Assembly (NCBI RefSeq): GCF_014646515.1 | Contig: NZ_BMNK01000011.1 | Location: 20,604-84,603, forward strand | Direction of reading: 5' to 3' | DNA: 64,000 bases | Source: Nonomuraea glycinis | GTDB taxonomy: Bacteria; Actinomycetota; Actinomycetes; Streptosporangiales; Streptosporangiaceae | In this document: piece after piece, positions 52,060 to 60,954 of the stretch | How the letters are laid out: every line of letters starts with the position of its first letter | Position numbering within the stretch: the stretch's first letter is position 1 | Program-made: the position numbers and the translations under genes | The notes under the pieces: model-generated | Database searches by the model: none | The model's input: the letters and a program-made list of their open reading frames with translations, nothing else | What the model was told of the DNA's origin: nothing

Positions 52060-53052
52060 TTATCCGGAAATAGTGCTGATTGACCGCTTTCTTGTGAGGT
52101 AAAGCACCCCGATGACGAACACCCCGAGCTGCACCACCGTCCCCACCAGCGACTGCCACGGCACCGGCACCTTGTCCTGCTGAAGAGCGTCCTCAAGGTT
52201 CCCGGCCGCCGCGCTCAGCCCGAACGCCACCACGTTGTTGACCACGTGCAACGCGATCGGCGCCTCCAGCCCCCCGGTGCGCACCGCCAGGAACCCCATC
52301 GCCGCCCCGAACGCGAACACGTCGACCAGCCCCGCCCACGAATACCCGTGCAACGACGCGAAGAGCGCCGAGCTGATCAGGATGCTCCACAGCGGATTGC
52401 TCAACCGGGTCCCGAACGCCTGCAGGAACCACCCCCGGAAGATGTACTCCTCCGTGGCCGCCTGGAACGGCACCAGCAGCACGATGACGATGAGCGCCGG
52501 CAGGAACCGCTCCCACCCGGTCCAGCCGAACATGCCCTCCACCGTCTCCCCGGTGGTCGCCAGCGCGCCGAACTGGGCCAGCTGCCCCAGGACGAGCGAC
52601 AGCACGGCCACACCCGAGCAGCGCAGCAGCCACGACCAGCGCAGCCGGCCGGCCACCGAGGACAGCGTCCCGGGCCGGCGTCGCTGCACCAGCGCGACCG
52701 TACCGAAGACCAGCGGGAGCACGGCCGCGAGCGACAGCAGCAACACCACCAGCGCGAACACCGGGTCGCTGGAGATCTGCTCCGGATTCACCGGCGTCGG
52801 GATCCCCAGGATCCCCGCCACGATGGCGCCCCCGACGATCACCACCGTCCCGACGGCGAAGAAGTTCACCGCGATCAGGATCGTGCCGACGAACTGACGC
52901 CACAGCCCGCTCGCGGGAGTCCTGGCCAGGTGGTCGTAACGGGCCCCTCGCGGCGTCGGAAGAAACCAGGTCGGCCGTGGCGGATGAGGCGACATGTATG
53001 GATAGGGGGGCTGCGTGCCGAACGGCGGATGAGACCCGGGATTTTCCTGCAT
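52060..53052 (-). CDS. CPBP family intramembrane glutamic endopeptidase
   Basis: A 330-residue membrane protease (Abi/CAAX family) with about eight helices. The catalytic motifs are EEYIFRGW, FASLHG and HVVNNVVAF. The N-terminal 45 residues are Pro-rich and cytoplasmic. Family members process prenylated or other membrane peptides, or act as immunity proteins; the role here is unknown. The ATG 53052 is chosen, though an open frame continues upstream. It is divergent from the secreted protein gene at 53151 and leaves 174 bp before the propeller gene. Confidence 0.88.
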   Translation of the reverse strand: MQENPGSHPPFGTQPPYPYMSPHPPRPTWFLPTPRGARYDHLARTPASGLWRQFVGTILIAVNFFAVGTVVIVGGAIVAGILGIPTPVNPEQISSDPVFALVVLLLSLAAVLPLVFGTVALVQRRRPGTLSSVAGRLRWSWLLRCSGVAVLSLVLGQLAQFGALATTGETVEGMFGWTGWERFLPALIVIVLLVPFQAATEEYIFRGWFLQAFGTRLSNPLWSILISSALFASLHGYSWAGLVDVFAFGAAMGFLAVRTGGLEAPIALHVVNNVVAFGLSAAAGNLEDALQQDKVPVPWQSLVGTVVQLGVFVIGVLYLTRKRSISTISG

Positions 53053-53150
53053 CTGTATATTCTGTCCGGCTGGTGCGCAATAGTTCACAGACGCTCCGAC
53101 AATTCCGGCGGATGCTCGGGTGGTAAGCATTTCGACCCTGGGAGAAGTCC

Positions 53151-53891
53151 ATGTCAAGGCTGGGACCTATCGTCACCCTGACGGCGGGCGCCGTGCTCGC
53201 CGTGGGGCTGGGTGTCGCCAGCATCACCGCGACACCGGCGGCGGACACCACCGTCGCCACAGCCGACGAAACGGCGACCGAAGCACCCGAAGAAACCCCT
53301 GAGAACACCGAAACCGAGAACCCAGAAACGGCGGCGGCCGCGCCGAGCGCGTCGCCCACCGAGACGCCCACCTTCGAGGAGACGACGCCCCCCGCGCCGA
53401 AGAAGGGCGACTACGCGGGCCGCGTCAGGGACAACGGCGGCCTCATCGCCATCTCCGTGCGCAACGGCAAGGCCGTCGGCTACTTCTGCGACGGCAAGAC
53501 CGAAGCCTGGTTCAAGGGCGACGCGGGCAGCAGCGAACTGGCGCTCAAAGGCTTCGGCGGCGCCAAGGTCACGGCCGAGCTCGGTGGTGGCAAGGCCACC
53601 GGCCAGGTCGCGGTCGGCGGCAAGAAGTGGCGCTTCACCGCGCCCATCGCGGTGAAGCCGTCCGGCCTGTACCGGGCCAGCGCGATCGTCAGAGGCGCCA
53701 AGGTACGCGCCGGCTGGATCGTGGTGAAGCGGGCCGACGGCGGCTTCACCCAGGTCGGCACCGCGTTCCAGGACGACAAGCAGGTGCCGATCCCCAAGCT
53801 GGACGGCGACTCGCCCACCAGCCCCGTGTCCGTCAACGGCGCGACCGTCACACCTGAGGACGTCGACGGCTTCATCGAGGAGATGGGATGA
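53151..53891 (+). CDS. Secreted protein with Thr/Glu/Pro linker, function unknown
   Basis: A 246-residue exported protein: signal peptide (1-30, ending ATPA), an acidic Thr/Glu/Pro-rich linker (about 31-85) and a beta-rich domain with a single Cys (GYFCDGKTEAWFKG). It looks like a wall-linked small beta-barrel, and it may bind something through the conserved glycine/lysine pattern. ATG 53151 has GGGAGAAG 3-9 nt upstream. The stop overlaps the start of the DUF6529 gene (ATGA). Confidence 0.8.
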   Translation: MSRLGPIVTLTAGAVLAVGLGVASITATPAADTTVATADETATEAPEETPENTETENPETAAAAPSASPTETPTFEETTPPAPKKGDYAGRVRDNGGLIAISVRNGKAVGYFCDGKTEAWFKGDAGSSELALKGFGGAKVTAELGGGKATGQVAVGGKKWRFTAPIAVKPSGLYRASAIVRGAKVRAGWIVVKRADGGFTQVGTAFQDDKQVPIPKLDGDSPTSPVSVNGATVTPEDVDGFIEEMG

Positions 53892-54433
53892 CCGCCATCC
53901 AGCGACCTTCGTCGCGTGGCTCCGCATCGCTGCTGGTGCCGCTGCTCGTCGGCGGCCTGGTCATGATCGCGCTCGGCGTCTACGGGCGGGTGAACCCCCC
54001 GACCGGGTTCGCGGTCGGCGTCGCGGGCTTCTCCGCCGCGCTGCCGATGAAGGTGTGGCTGACGACGGGCGCGACCGTGCTCGCCGTGGTCCAGGTCGTG
54101 TCGGCCCTGTCCATGTGGGGCAAGCTGGGCATCGACATCCCGGCCGGCGTGCACCGCTGGTCCGGGAGGCTGGCGTTCATCCTCACCATCCCGGTCGCCT
54201 TCCACTGCCTGTACGCCCTGGGCCTGCAGTACGACGCGCCGCGCGTGATGGTCCACTCGCTGCTCGGCTGCTTCTTCTACGGGGTGTTCACCACGAAGCT
54301 CCTGTCCCTGCGCAAGCAGGACGCACCGGGCTGGACGTTCCCGGTGCTGGGCGGGCTGGCGTTCACCGCGCTGGTCGGGCTCTGGCTGACCTCGTCCTTC
54401 TGGTTCTTCACCACGATCGGCTTCAAGATCTAG
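53888..54433 (+). CDS. DUF6529 membrane protein (possible b-type heme protein)
   Basis: A 181-residue protein with about five membrane helices. Histidines within or at helix ends (GVHRWSGR, AFHCLYALG, MVHSLLGCFFYG) resemble cytochrome b561/DUF2231-like heme ligand patterns, so electron transfer across the membrane is possible but unproven. It is translationally coupled to the secreted protein upstream, suggesting a joint role. Its stop shares the CTAG palindrome with the convergent lyase stop. Confidence 0.82.
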   Translation: MTAIQRPSSRGSASLLVPLLVGGLVMIALGVYGRVNPPTGFAVGVAGFSAALPMKVWLTTGATVLAVVQVVSALSMWGKLGIDIPAGVHRWSGRLAFILTIPVAFHCLYALGLQYDAPRVMVHSLLGCFFYGVFTTKLLSLRKQDAPGWTFPVLGGLAFTALVGLWLTSSFWFFTTIGFKI

Positions 54434-55368
54434 CCCTCCGGGCTGAACCGTTTCGTACGGCTCAGCCCGGCGGCCCGGCCCTTGGCCGCCACGACGAGCG
54501 CCATCTTGCGCGAGGCCTCGTCGATCATCTCGTCCCCCAGCATGACCGCGCCGCGCTTCTCGACGGTGGTGTAGTGCTCGTACGCCTCGATGATGAGCTC
54601 GGCGTGGTCATAATCCTCCTGCGCCGGCGAGAACACCTCGTTGGCCGCGTCGATCTGCGACGGGTGCAGCACCCACTTGCCGTCGAACCCGAGCGCCGCC
54701 GAGCGCCGGGCCACCCGCCGGTAACCGTCGACGTCCTTGATCTGCAGGTAAGGCCCGTCGATGACCTGGAGGTCGTGCATCCTGGCGGCCATCAGCAGCC
54801 TCATCAGGATGTAGTGGTAGGCGTCGCCCTCCTCGTAGCCGGGCGGCTGCTCACCCACGACCAGCGTGCGCATGTTGATCGAGGCCATGAAGTCCGCCGG
54901 GCCGAACACCAGCGTCTCCAGCCGCGGCGACGAGCCGGCGATGGCGTCCACGTTCACCAGGCCGCGGGCGTTCTCGATCTGCGCCTCGATGCCGATCCTC
55001 CCCACCTCGAAGCCCATGGTCTTCTCGATCTGGGTGAGCAGCGTGTCGAGCCAGACGACCTCGGTCGGGTCCTGCACCTTGGGCAGCATCAAGCAGTCGA
55101 GCCGGTCCCCCGCGCCCTCCACGATCTCGATCACATCGCGGTACGTCCACTGCGTCGTCAGGTCGTTGACCCGCACGACCCGCGTCTTGCCCGTCCAGTC
55201 GCCCTCGCGCAGGGCGGCCACGATGTTCTGCCGGGCCTCCGGCTTGGCCAGCGGCGCGACGGCGTCCTCCAGGTCGAGGAACACCTCGTCGACGGGCAGG
55301 CCCTGCGCTTTCTCGAGGAAGCGGGGGCTGCTGCCCGGGACTGCGAGAACGGACCGACGTGAGCGCAT
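54430..55368 (-). CDS. HpcH/HpaI (CitE-like) CoA ester lyase
   Basis: A 312-residue TIM-barrel CoA ester lyase or thioesterase of the CitE/malyl-CoA type. Motifs are SVLAVPGSSPRF, VFLDLEDAV, VVRVNDLTT, IEAQIENARGL with the metal-binding Glu, FGPADFMAS and GKWVLHPSQI. Likely substrates are malyl-CoA, beta-methylmalyl-CoA or citramalyl-CoA. ATG 55368 is chosen; a GTG 6 nt earlier is possible. It stands alone between the DUF6529 gene and an ABC exporter. Confidence 0.9.
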   Translation of the reverse strand: MRSRRSVLAVPGSSPRFLEKAQGLPVDEVFLDLEDAVAPLAKPEARQNIVAALREGDWTGKTRVVRVNDLTTQWTYRDVIEIVEGAGDRLDCLMLPKVQDPTEVVWLDTLLTQIEKTMGFEVGRIGIEAQIENARGLVNVDAIAGSSPRLETLVFGPADFMASINMRTLVVGEQPPGYEEGDAYHYILMRLLMAARMHDLQVIDGPYLQIKDVDGYRRVARRSAALGFDGKWVLHPSQIDAANEVFSPAQEDYDHAELIIEAYEHYTTVEKRGAVMLGDEMIDEASRKMALVVAAKGRAAGLSRTKRFSPEG

Positions 55369-55421
55369 GCGCACACACGCTAGCGGCTGCGTCCGCGTCC
55401 CGGCGGCAGACCCCCCGGTCT

Positions 55422-58190
55422 TCAGCCCTCGCGCGCCAGCACCGCCGCCAGTGGCAACCGCCGGGCGAGCACGGCGGGCACGATGGAGGCGAGGACGGCC
55501 AGCACGAGCGCGATCCCGGCCGCCGCCAGGGCGCCGGCCAGCACCACCTGGGGCAGCGCCCCGGCGAGCGCCGCGGCCGCGGCAAGCCCCAGGACCGCGC
55601 CCGACACCCCGCCGGCCAACCCGATGACCACGCCCTCCGAGAGCACCAGCCGGACGACGGCCCGGCCCGGCCAGCCCGTGGCACGCAGCGCGGCCAGTTC
55701 GGCGTCCCGCTCCCGGATGCCGAGGTAGAGCACGTCGGCCACGGCCAGCGCGCCAAGCGTGAACATCACCGCGATCGCCACGTAGTCCGCTGCTCTGGCC
55801 TGCACCACGATCGCGTCCCCCAGCAGGGAGCCGACCACCTGGCCGCGGAACCCGTACGTGACCGCGAGCAGCACGGTGAGTGCGAACGCGCACAGCATGA
55901 GCGTGGCGGCGCCGAGCATCGTGCGGCCGGGCACTCTGGCGAGCCCGACGAGGGCCAGCCCGGTCACCCCGCGTGGGGAGCTCGCGCGGCGTGCGGCGTT
56001 GACTCCGGCGCGCACCGCCGCGACGGGCGGCACGGTGGAGGCCCGCCACGCGGGCACGGCGCCGGCGGCCAGGGCCAGCAGCACCGCGGCCGGCACCGCG
56101 AGCAGTGCGCGCGGGACCGAGACGTGCAGGCCGAACCAGGACGACAGGGGGATGGCGAGCGCCGCCGACAGCAGGCCGGCGACCAGCCCGACCAGCCCCA
56201 CCTCCCACAGCACCACGCCGAAGAGCTTGCGCCGCGACCAGCCGAGGCAGGCCAGCACGCCCAGCTCGGTGCGCCTGCTGCGGACCACCGCGGAGGCGGC
56301 GTTCAGCACGAACAGCGCGCACACCGTCAGGATCAGCAGGAACAGCACGAGCGACTTGCGGTCGGCCTCGTCCAGGATCTGGTGGGCTACGCCCTTGTTC
56401 ACCCATCCTTCCTGAAGGGTGAGCGCGGGCCGGCCGTGGTCGCCGGCCGGGAGTTCGATGGTGACCGGCGACGGGGAGGAGCCCATGGTGATGTCCACCT
56501 CCAGGCCGGTGGCGGCCACGATCTTGCGGGCCACCTCGCCGATGAGCTCCTGGCTCACCGGGTCGGGCCCGGTCACTCCGGCGACCCGGATCCGGATCAC
56601 GCTCAGCGGAGCCTTGGCGAGCACCCCTTTCGTGTCCCGCTTGGCGATCTTGGACAGGCCGCCGAGGTCGGTGAGGAGCAGCGGCGGGGCCTGGAGGTAG
56701 CCGGCCACGTTGTCGGTGGGCAGCAGCTCGCGCCCGCCTAGCAGGCCGCGGGTCCGCTCGTCCGCCCCGACGACGGACGGCGGGTTGTAGGTCTCCATCG
56801 GCACCTGGGTCAGCTCGGAGAAGCCGGGCAGCTTGGCCGCGTCGAAGCGGCCCATGAGCTTGAGGAACAGCGGGCCGCCCAGCCCGCCCGAGCCGTCCAG
56901 CCCGGTCTTGAGCGGCAGCCGGGACAGCTCCCGGAACTCGGTGTCGGCCGAGCCGATGGGCGCGCCGCCGGTCCACTCCTTGTCCTGCCAGACCTTCGGG
57001 TCGTTGGCCGCCCTCTTGGGGATCAGGGCGCCGTCCGCTTGGCGCTCGTAGTCCACCGGACCGGCCGTGTAGTAGCGGGTGAGCGGAGCGACGACCTTCT
57101 GGTCCAGTCGCAGCCCCTGCTTCTGCCAGGTGTCCAGCAGGTCCTCGAAGAACACGTCGGGGCCCACGCTCACCTTCTTGACCACCTCACCGGGGTGGGC
57201 CTTGAGGTAGTCGAGCACCTTCGGGGCAGGTACGCCGTCGGCGACCATCCGCGCCGCTTTCGCCGGCAACCGGCTGACGACGACCTCCTCGGTCTGGTCC
57301 GTCAGCGGCTTCGCGGTGGCGAGCAGCGGGATGTCCCACTGGGTGAGCTCGGCGGGCGAGCCGAGATAGGCGCCCTCCACCACCGCCTTGTCGAGCCCGG
57401 CCAGCGCCGCCTCGGCCTTGGGGTCGATCGCGCCGAGCAGCAGCGGGAACTCCTGCGACATCGAGACCATGGCCTCGCCCTTCTTGGCCGCGCCCTTGCC
57501 CCACTGCATCGGCACACCGTCGCCGCTGCCGCTCTGGGTGGACCAGGCCGCCGCGGTCGGCCCGCCGTCGGACGGGAACGGCCCGGCCTTCTTGGGTGCG
57601 GGCCACAGCAGGGAGTCGCCGAGCCGCGTCTTCTCACCCGAGGCCAGCCGCTCGGTGGTCAGGTCCAGCAGCGCCCCCTTGTCCATGGCCGCGGTCAGCG
57701 GGCGGCGCGTGACGTACTGGTAGAGCGGCGCGTACGGGATCTTGGTCAGTCCACGGTCGGCCACGCGCGTGCGGTCGACCCGCAGCATCGTGCGCTCGCC
57801 CTCGTCGAGCACCTCGGTGACCGGGATCTGGGTGGTGCCGTTCGCGGTGAAGTAGCCGATCATGGCGATCGGGGCGGCGACCTCGATCCCGTCGATCTTC
57901 TTGATCGTCTTGAGCTGATCCAGGGTGATGCCGCCGTGGATGCCTGACAGATAGTTGGCCCGGACCATCCGCGTCGAGCGCTCCAGCGCCGTGGTCGACC
58001 CCTTCGGCCGGATGAGAATGTCGTACTGCGCCCGGTAGTGCTCCTTGACCGACCCGACGATCTCGAGGTGCTGTGTCGTGGCCGTGCCGGTGAGCACGCT
58101 GAATCCCGTGGCGGCCACCAGGATGCCCAGCAGGAGCACCGCGGCCCGGGCGAGCCGGTGCCGGAGCTGCGCGACGGCGAGCCGGATCAT
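55422..58190 (-). CDS. FtsX-like ABC transporter permease
   Basis: A 922-residue permease with two FtsX-type membrane units: an N-terminal helix followed by a very large extracytoplasmic MacB-PCD-like domain (about 45-600), then groups of helices (about 615-760 and 790-915). It belongs to the type VII ABC (MacB/LolCDE) mechanism class that pushes substrates outside the membrane. It overlaps the ATPase gene by 4 nt (ATGA). PadR control suggests induction by an amphipathic drug or envelope stress; the substrate is unknown. Confidence 0.9.
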   Translation of the reverse strand: MIRLAVAQLRHRLARAAVLLLGILVAATGFSVLTGTATTQHLEIVGSVKEHYRAQYDILIRPKGSTTALERSTRMVRANYLSGIHGGITLDQLKTIKKIDGIEVAAPIAMIGYFTANGTTQIPVTEVLDEGERTMLRVDRTRVADRGLTKIPYAPLYQYVTRRPLTAAMDKGALLDLTTERLASGEKTRLGDSLLWPAPKKAGPFPSDGGPTAAAWSTQSGSGDGVPMQWGKGAAKKGEAMVSMSQEFPLLLGAIDPKAEAALAGLDKAVVEGAYLGSPAELTQWDIPLLATAKPLTDQTEEVVVSRLPAKAARMVADGVPAPKVLDYLKAHPGEVVKKVSVGPDVFFEDLLDTWQKQGLRLDQKVVAPLTRYYTAGPVDYERQADGALIPKRAANDPKVWQDKEWTGGAPIGSADTEFRELSRLPLKTGLDGSGGLGGPLFLKLMGRFDAAKLPGFSELTQVPMETYNPPSVVGADERTRGLLGGRELLPTDNVAGYLQAPPLLLTDLGGLSKIAKRDTKGVLAKAPLSVIRIRVAGVTGPDPVSQELIGEVARKIVAATGLEVDITMGSSPSPVTIELPAGDHGRPALTLQEGWVNKGVAHQILDEADRKSLVLFLLILTVCALFVLNAASAVVRSRRTELGVLACLGWSRRKLFGVVLWEVGLVGLVAGLLSAALAIPLSSWFGLHVSVPRALLAVPAAVLLALAAGAVPAWRASTVPPVAAVRAGVNAARRASSPRGVTGLALVGLARVPGRTMLGAATLMLCAFALTVLLAVTYGFRGQVVGSLLGDAIVVQARAADYVAIAVMFTLGALAVADVLYLGIRERDAELAALRATGWPGRAVVRLVLSEGVVIGLAGGVSGAVLGLAAAAALAGALPQVVLAGALAAAGIALVLAVLASIVPAVLARRLPLAAVLAREG

Positions 58191-58885
58191 CCCAGCCTGC
58201 CGATGCGCTGGAGCATGTCGGCCGAGGGCGTGACCGGGATGTCCCGCACGATCTTGCCGTCGGCCAGTTTGATCAGGCGATCGCAGGTGGCGGCCAGCTC
58301 AGGGTTGTGGGTGGCGATCAGCATGGTCATGCCGTAGCGCTCGCGCAGACCGAGCAGCAGCTCCACGATCTCCTGGCCGGTGGCGCTGTCGAGGTTGCCG
58401 GTCGGCTCGTCCGCGAGCAGCAGCGGCGGCCTGCCGATCAGCGCGCGGGCGATGGCCACTCGCTGCTGCTGTCCTCCGGACAGCTCGCTGGGCAGCGCCC
58501 GCTCCCTGATCGCCAGCCCGACGGCCTCCAGCAGCTCGCGCGCTCGCGCCTTCCTGTCGAAGTCCACTTGGTACGGCAGCACCGGCGCCAGCACGTTGTC
58601 CAGGACGCTCAGCGCGGGCAGCAGATGGAAGCGCTGGAACACGAAGCCCACGCGTCGTCGGTGCGCGTCGAGCCGGCGCGGCAGCGGCTGTTCGTCGACG
58701 CTGATGTGCCCGGAGTCCGGCAGGTCCATCCCGCCGATCAGGTGCAGCACGGTGGACTTGCCGGCGCCCGAATGGCCCATGAGGGCGGCCGCCGTGCCCG
58801 CCTCGAAGTGCAGGCTGACGTCGTCGAGCGCCTTGGTGGAACCGTACGAGCGGCTCACGCTCTCGAGGGTGACTGATGTTCCCAT
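58187..58885 (-). CDS. ABC transporter ATP-binding protein (MacB/LolD type)
   Basis: A 232-residue ATPase with Walker A GHSGAGKST, Q-loop FVFQRFHLLP, signature LSGGQQQR, Walker B LLLADEPTGNLD and switch THNPE. DEPTGNLD and the size fit the MacB/LolD family, partner of the FtsX-like permease it overlaps. The ATG 58885 lies 10 bp from the first PadR-type palindrome, so transcription is very probably controlled by the divergent padR gene. Confidence 0.93.
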   Translation of the reverse strand: MGTSVTLESVSRSYGSTKALDDVSLHFEAGTAAALMGHSGAGKSTVLHLIGGMDLPDSGHISVDEQPLPRRLDAHRRRVGFVFQRFHLLPALSVLDNVLAPVLPYQVDFDRKARARELLEAVGLAIRERALPSELSGGQQQRVAIARALIGRPPLLLADEPTGNLDSATGQEIVELLLGLRERYGMTMLIATHNPELAATCDRLIKLADGKIVRDIPVTPSADMLQRIGRLG

Positions 58886-58894
58886 GGGGTATTA

Positions 58895-58943
58895 CATTGT
58901 CACAATGCATGGAGAGATGCCCACCTTTTACATTGCGACAATC
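58895..58943. promoter_or_regulatory. Two PadR-type operator sites
   Basis: CATTGTCACAATG (58895-58907) is a perfect palindrome; CATTGCGACAATC (58931-58943) is a close copy 36 bp away, and both are preceded by TTA. They occupy the 75-bp divergent region between the ABC and padR genes. Repressor binding is inferred from position. Confidence 0.65.
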
Positions 58944-58960
58944 TAGGAAATGATTCGATC

Positions 58961-59533
58961 ATGCCGCTGAGCCATGCCGTTCTCACCCTGCTCGCCGACG
59001 GTCCAAGCCATGGGTACGAGCTCAAGAGCCGCTTCGAGTCGGCGATCGGCCCCCAGTGGGGTGGGCTCAACATCGGGCACCTCTACCAGATCCTGGACCG
59101 CCTGGTCAGGGACGGGCACGTCACCAGGAGCCAGGTCGCTCAGGACGTCCGGCCGGACAAGACCATCTACCGGCTCACCCAGGCGGGCACCGATGAGCTG
59201 ACCACCTGGGCGGTCACGCCGCACCTGCGCTCCGGCGGGTTCCGGGATGAGCTGTTCCTCAAGCTGCTCGCCGCCACCCGGCTGGGCCCGGAGGCCCTGG
59301 CCAGATTCACCGAAGCACAGCAGCAGGCCTACCTGTCGGACCTGGCGGGACTCACCCGGCTGCGCCGCGAGAGCGAGTCGGATCCGCTCGTGGCGCTGCT
59401 GGTGGACGCCGCCATCGCGCACATCAAGGCGGATCTGCAGGTGGTGGAGGGCGCCGAGCGGCGGCTGGCGCCGCTGGCGGCGAAGGCTTCCGCGCTCGAG
59501 CGCGTCGAAGAGCCGGGAGCCGCGACCGGGTGA
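58961..59533 (+). CDS. PadR family transcriptional regulator
   Basis: A 190-residue PadR-s1-type regulator with N-terminal winged helix (about 1-85: LSHAVLTLLADGPSHGYEL, GHLYQILDRLVRDGHV) and a C-terminal helical dimer domain (Vir_act_alpha_C). It probably represses itself and the divergent ABC exporter. ATG 58961; AGGAA lies slightly far upstream (12 nt). Confidence 0.92.
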   Translation: MPLSHAVLTLLADGPSHGYELKSRFESAIGPQWGGLNIGHLYQILDRLVRDGHVTRSQVAQDVRPDKTIYRLTQAGTDELTTWAVTPHLRSGGFRDELFLKLLAATRLGPEALARFTEAQQQAYLSDLAGLTRLRRESESDPLVALLVDAAIAHIKADLQVVEGAERRLAPLAAKASALERVEEPGAATG

Positions 59534-59553
59534 GTCCGGGTTAAAGTCGTGCT

Positions 59554-59958
59554 GTGAGCGATCTGAGCGCCGCCATCCAGGAAGGTGCCAAGAAGTCCGG
59601 CATCTGCTGGCTCGACCTGGACCGTCCCCGCCTGGCCTGGCACGCCTGGCACGACGGCGCCCTCTACGTGGTGACGGGCGGGCAGGAGCAGGACCTGCCC
59701 GGCCTCGGCGCCCTGAGCTCCGTCCGCGTCACGCTGCGCAGCAAGGACAACGGCGCCAGGCTGGTGGACTTCGAGGCCGCCGTCACGGTCGTCGACCAGG
59801 CGGCCGAGCCCGACGCCATCGCCGCGCTCGCCAAGGAGCGGCTCAACGCCCGCGACAGCGAGCACCTCACCGAGCGCTGGGCCGAGAGCGCCACGGTGGT
59901 GCGCCTCACGCCTCAGCCGGTCCGCACCGGCTCCGCGAGCGCCGCCGCCTCCGGCTGA
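59554..59958 (+). CDS. Conserved hypothetical protein (small beta-barrel-like)
   Basis: A 134-residue soluble protein. The first 95 residues alternate strands (GICWLDLDRPRLAWHAWHDG, LYVVTGG, SVRVTLRSKDNGARL) in a manner reminiscent of PNPOx-like barrels, but I cannot assign a family. GTG 59554 is preceded by TTAAAGT at a distance that would fit a leaderless mRNA. Its last 46 nt overlap the convergent transporter gene. Confidence 0.7.
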   Translation: MSDLSAAIQEGAKKSGICWLDLDRPRLAWHAWHDGALYVVTGGQEQDLPGLGALSSVRVTLRSKDNGARLVDFEAAVTVVDQAAEPDAIAALAKERLNARDSEHLTERWAESATVVRLTPQPVRTGSASAAASG

Positions 59959-60857
59959 CGCGTGAAGGTGGCGGTCTGGGCGAGCAGCGCGCCCGACAGG
60001 ACGATGAGGCCGCCGAAGATCTGGAACGGACCGAGCGCCTCGCCCACCAGCACCCACGCCACCACGGCGCCGGCGATGACCTCCAGCGAGGCCACCGTGG
60101 CCCCGACCGCCGCCGACAGTCTGCGCACCGCGTTCACGCCGAGGACGTAAGCGATCATCGTGGCGATGAGCACCATCCACAGGTACGCGCCCAGCACCGG
60201 CAGGGTGACGGCGCCGTCGGGGGTGGCGGTCTCGGTGAAGGCGCTCCACGGGATGTTCCACGGCTGGGAGAGCGGGACGAGCACCACGGCCGCGCCGGTC
60301 ATCCCCCAGGCGATCAGGCCCAGCGGGTCCACATCCGCCCCGAAGCTATCGCTCATCAGGAAATATCCGGCGCAACACGCGCCGGCCATCAACCCCAGGA
60401 GCAGGCCCAGCGCGTCCAACCGCATCCCGGACCAGACCTCGACCACGATGGCCAGCCCGATCACCGCGACCACCGCGCCCACATAGGCGGCCCGGGCGAG
60501 CCGTACCTTCCGCACGAACCGCACCCAGATCACCACCATCACCGGCGCCATGAACTCCAGCAGCAGCGCGACGCCCACCGGCAGCCGGGTGATCGCCGCG
60601 AAGTAGAGTGACTGCACCCCGGCCACGGCGATGATCGCGTACATCGCGAAGAACGGCAGCCGGGAGCGCGGGATCCGCAACGCCGACGGCTTCAGCACCG
60701 CCAGCACGGCGATCATCAGCACCCCCGCGCCCGCCATCCGCACCCAGACGGCCTCCATCGGTGCCATTCCGGCAGCGATGAGATATTTCGCCATAGGGCC
60801 GGAGAAGGCGAAACACACCGAGGACACGAAAGCGATCGCGAGCCCCGCATACCGCAT
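59913..60857 (-). CDS. EamA (DMT superfamily) transporter, RhtA-like
   Basis: A 314-residue ten-helix drug/metabolite transporter with two EamA repeats. It resembles RhtA/YddG-type amino-acid or metabolite exporters (FAFSGPMAKYLIAAGMAPMEAVWVRM; second repeat VNAVRRLSAAVGATVASLEV). ATG 60857 lies downstream of TACACT and an AAACGTTT palindrome. The substrate is unknown. Its 3' end overlaps the gene on the other strand by 46 bp. Confidence 0.9.
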   Translation of the reverse strand: MRYAGLAIAFVSSVCFAFSGPMAKYLIAAGMAPMEAVWVRMAGAGVLMIAVLAVLKPSALRIPRSRLPFFAMYAIIAVAGVQSLYFAAITRLPVGVALLLEFMAPVMVVIWVRFVRKVRLARAAYVGAVVAVIGLAIVVEVWSGMRLDALGLLLGLMAGACCAGYFLMSDSFGADVDPLGLIAWGMTGAAVVLVPLSQPWNIPWSAFTETATPDGAVTLPVLGAYLWMVLIATMIAYVLGVNAVRRLSAAVGATVASLEVIAGAVVAWVLVGEALGPFQIFGGLIVLSGALLAQTATFTRQPEAAALAEPVRTG

Positions 60858-60885
60858 GACACACCGCCAGAAGAGTAATGAGTGT

Positions 60886-60899
60886 AGAAAACGTTTGAT
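60886..60899 (-). promoter_or_regulatory. AAACGTTT palindrome before the EamA transporter gene
   Basis: AAACGTTT at 60889-60896 is self-complementary and lies about 32 bp before the transporter start, just upstream of the -10-like TACACT. AACGTT centres are common in LacI/GalR operators; this is a weak guess. Confidence 0.3.
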
Positions 60900-60954
60900 A
60901 CTGACACGCTCAGGGTCCCAGGCGCAATGCCATGGCACTGTTAGCCTGGTTGAC

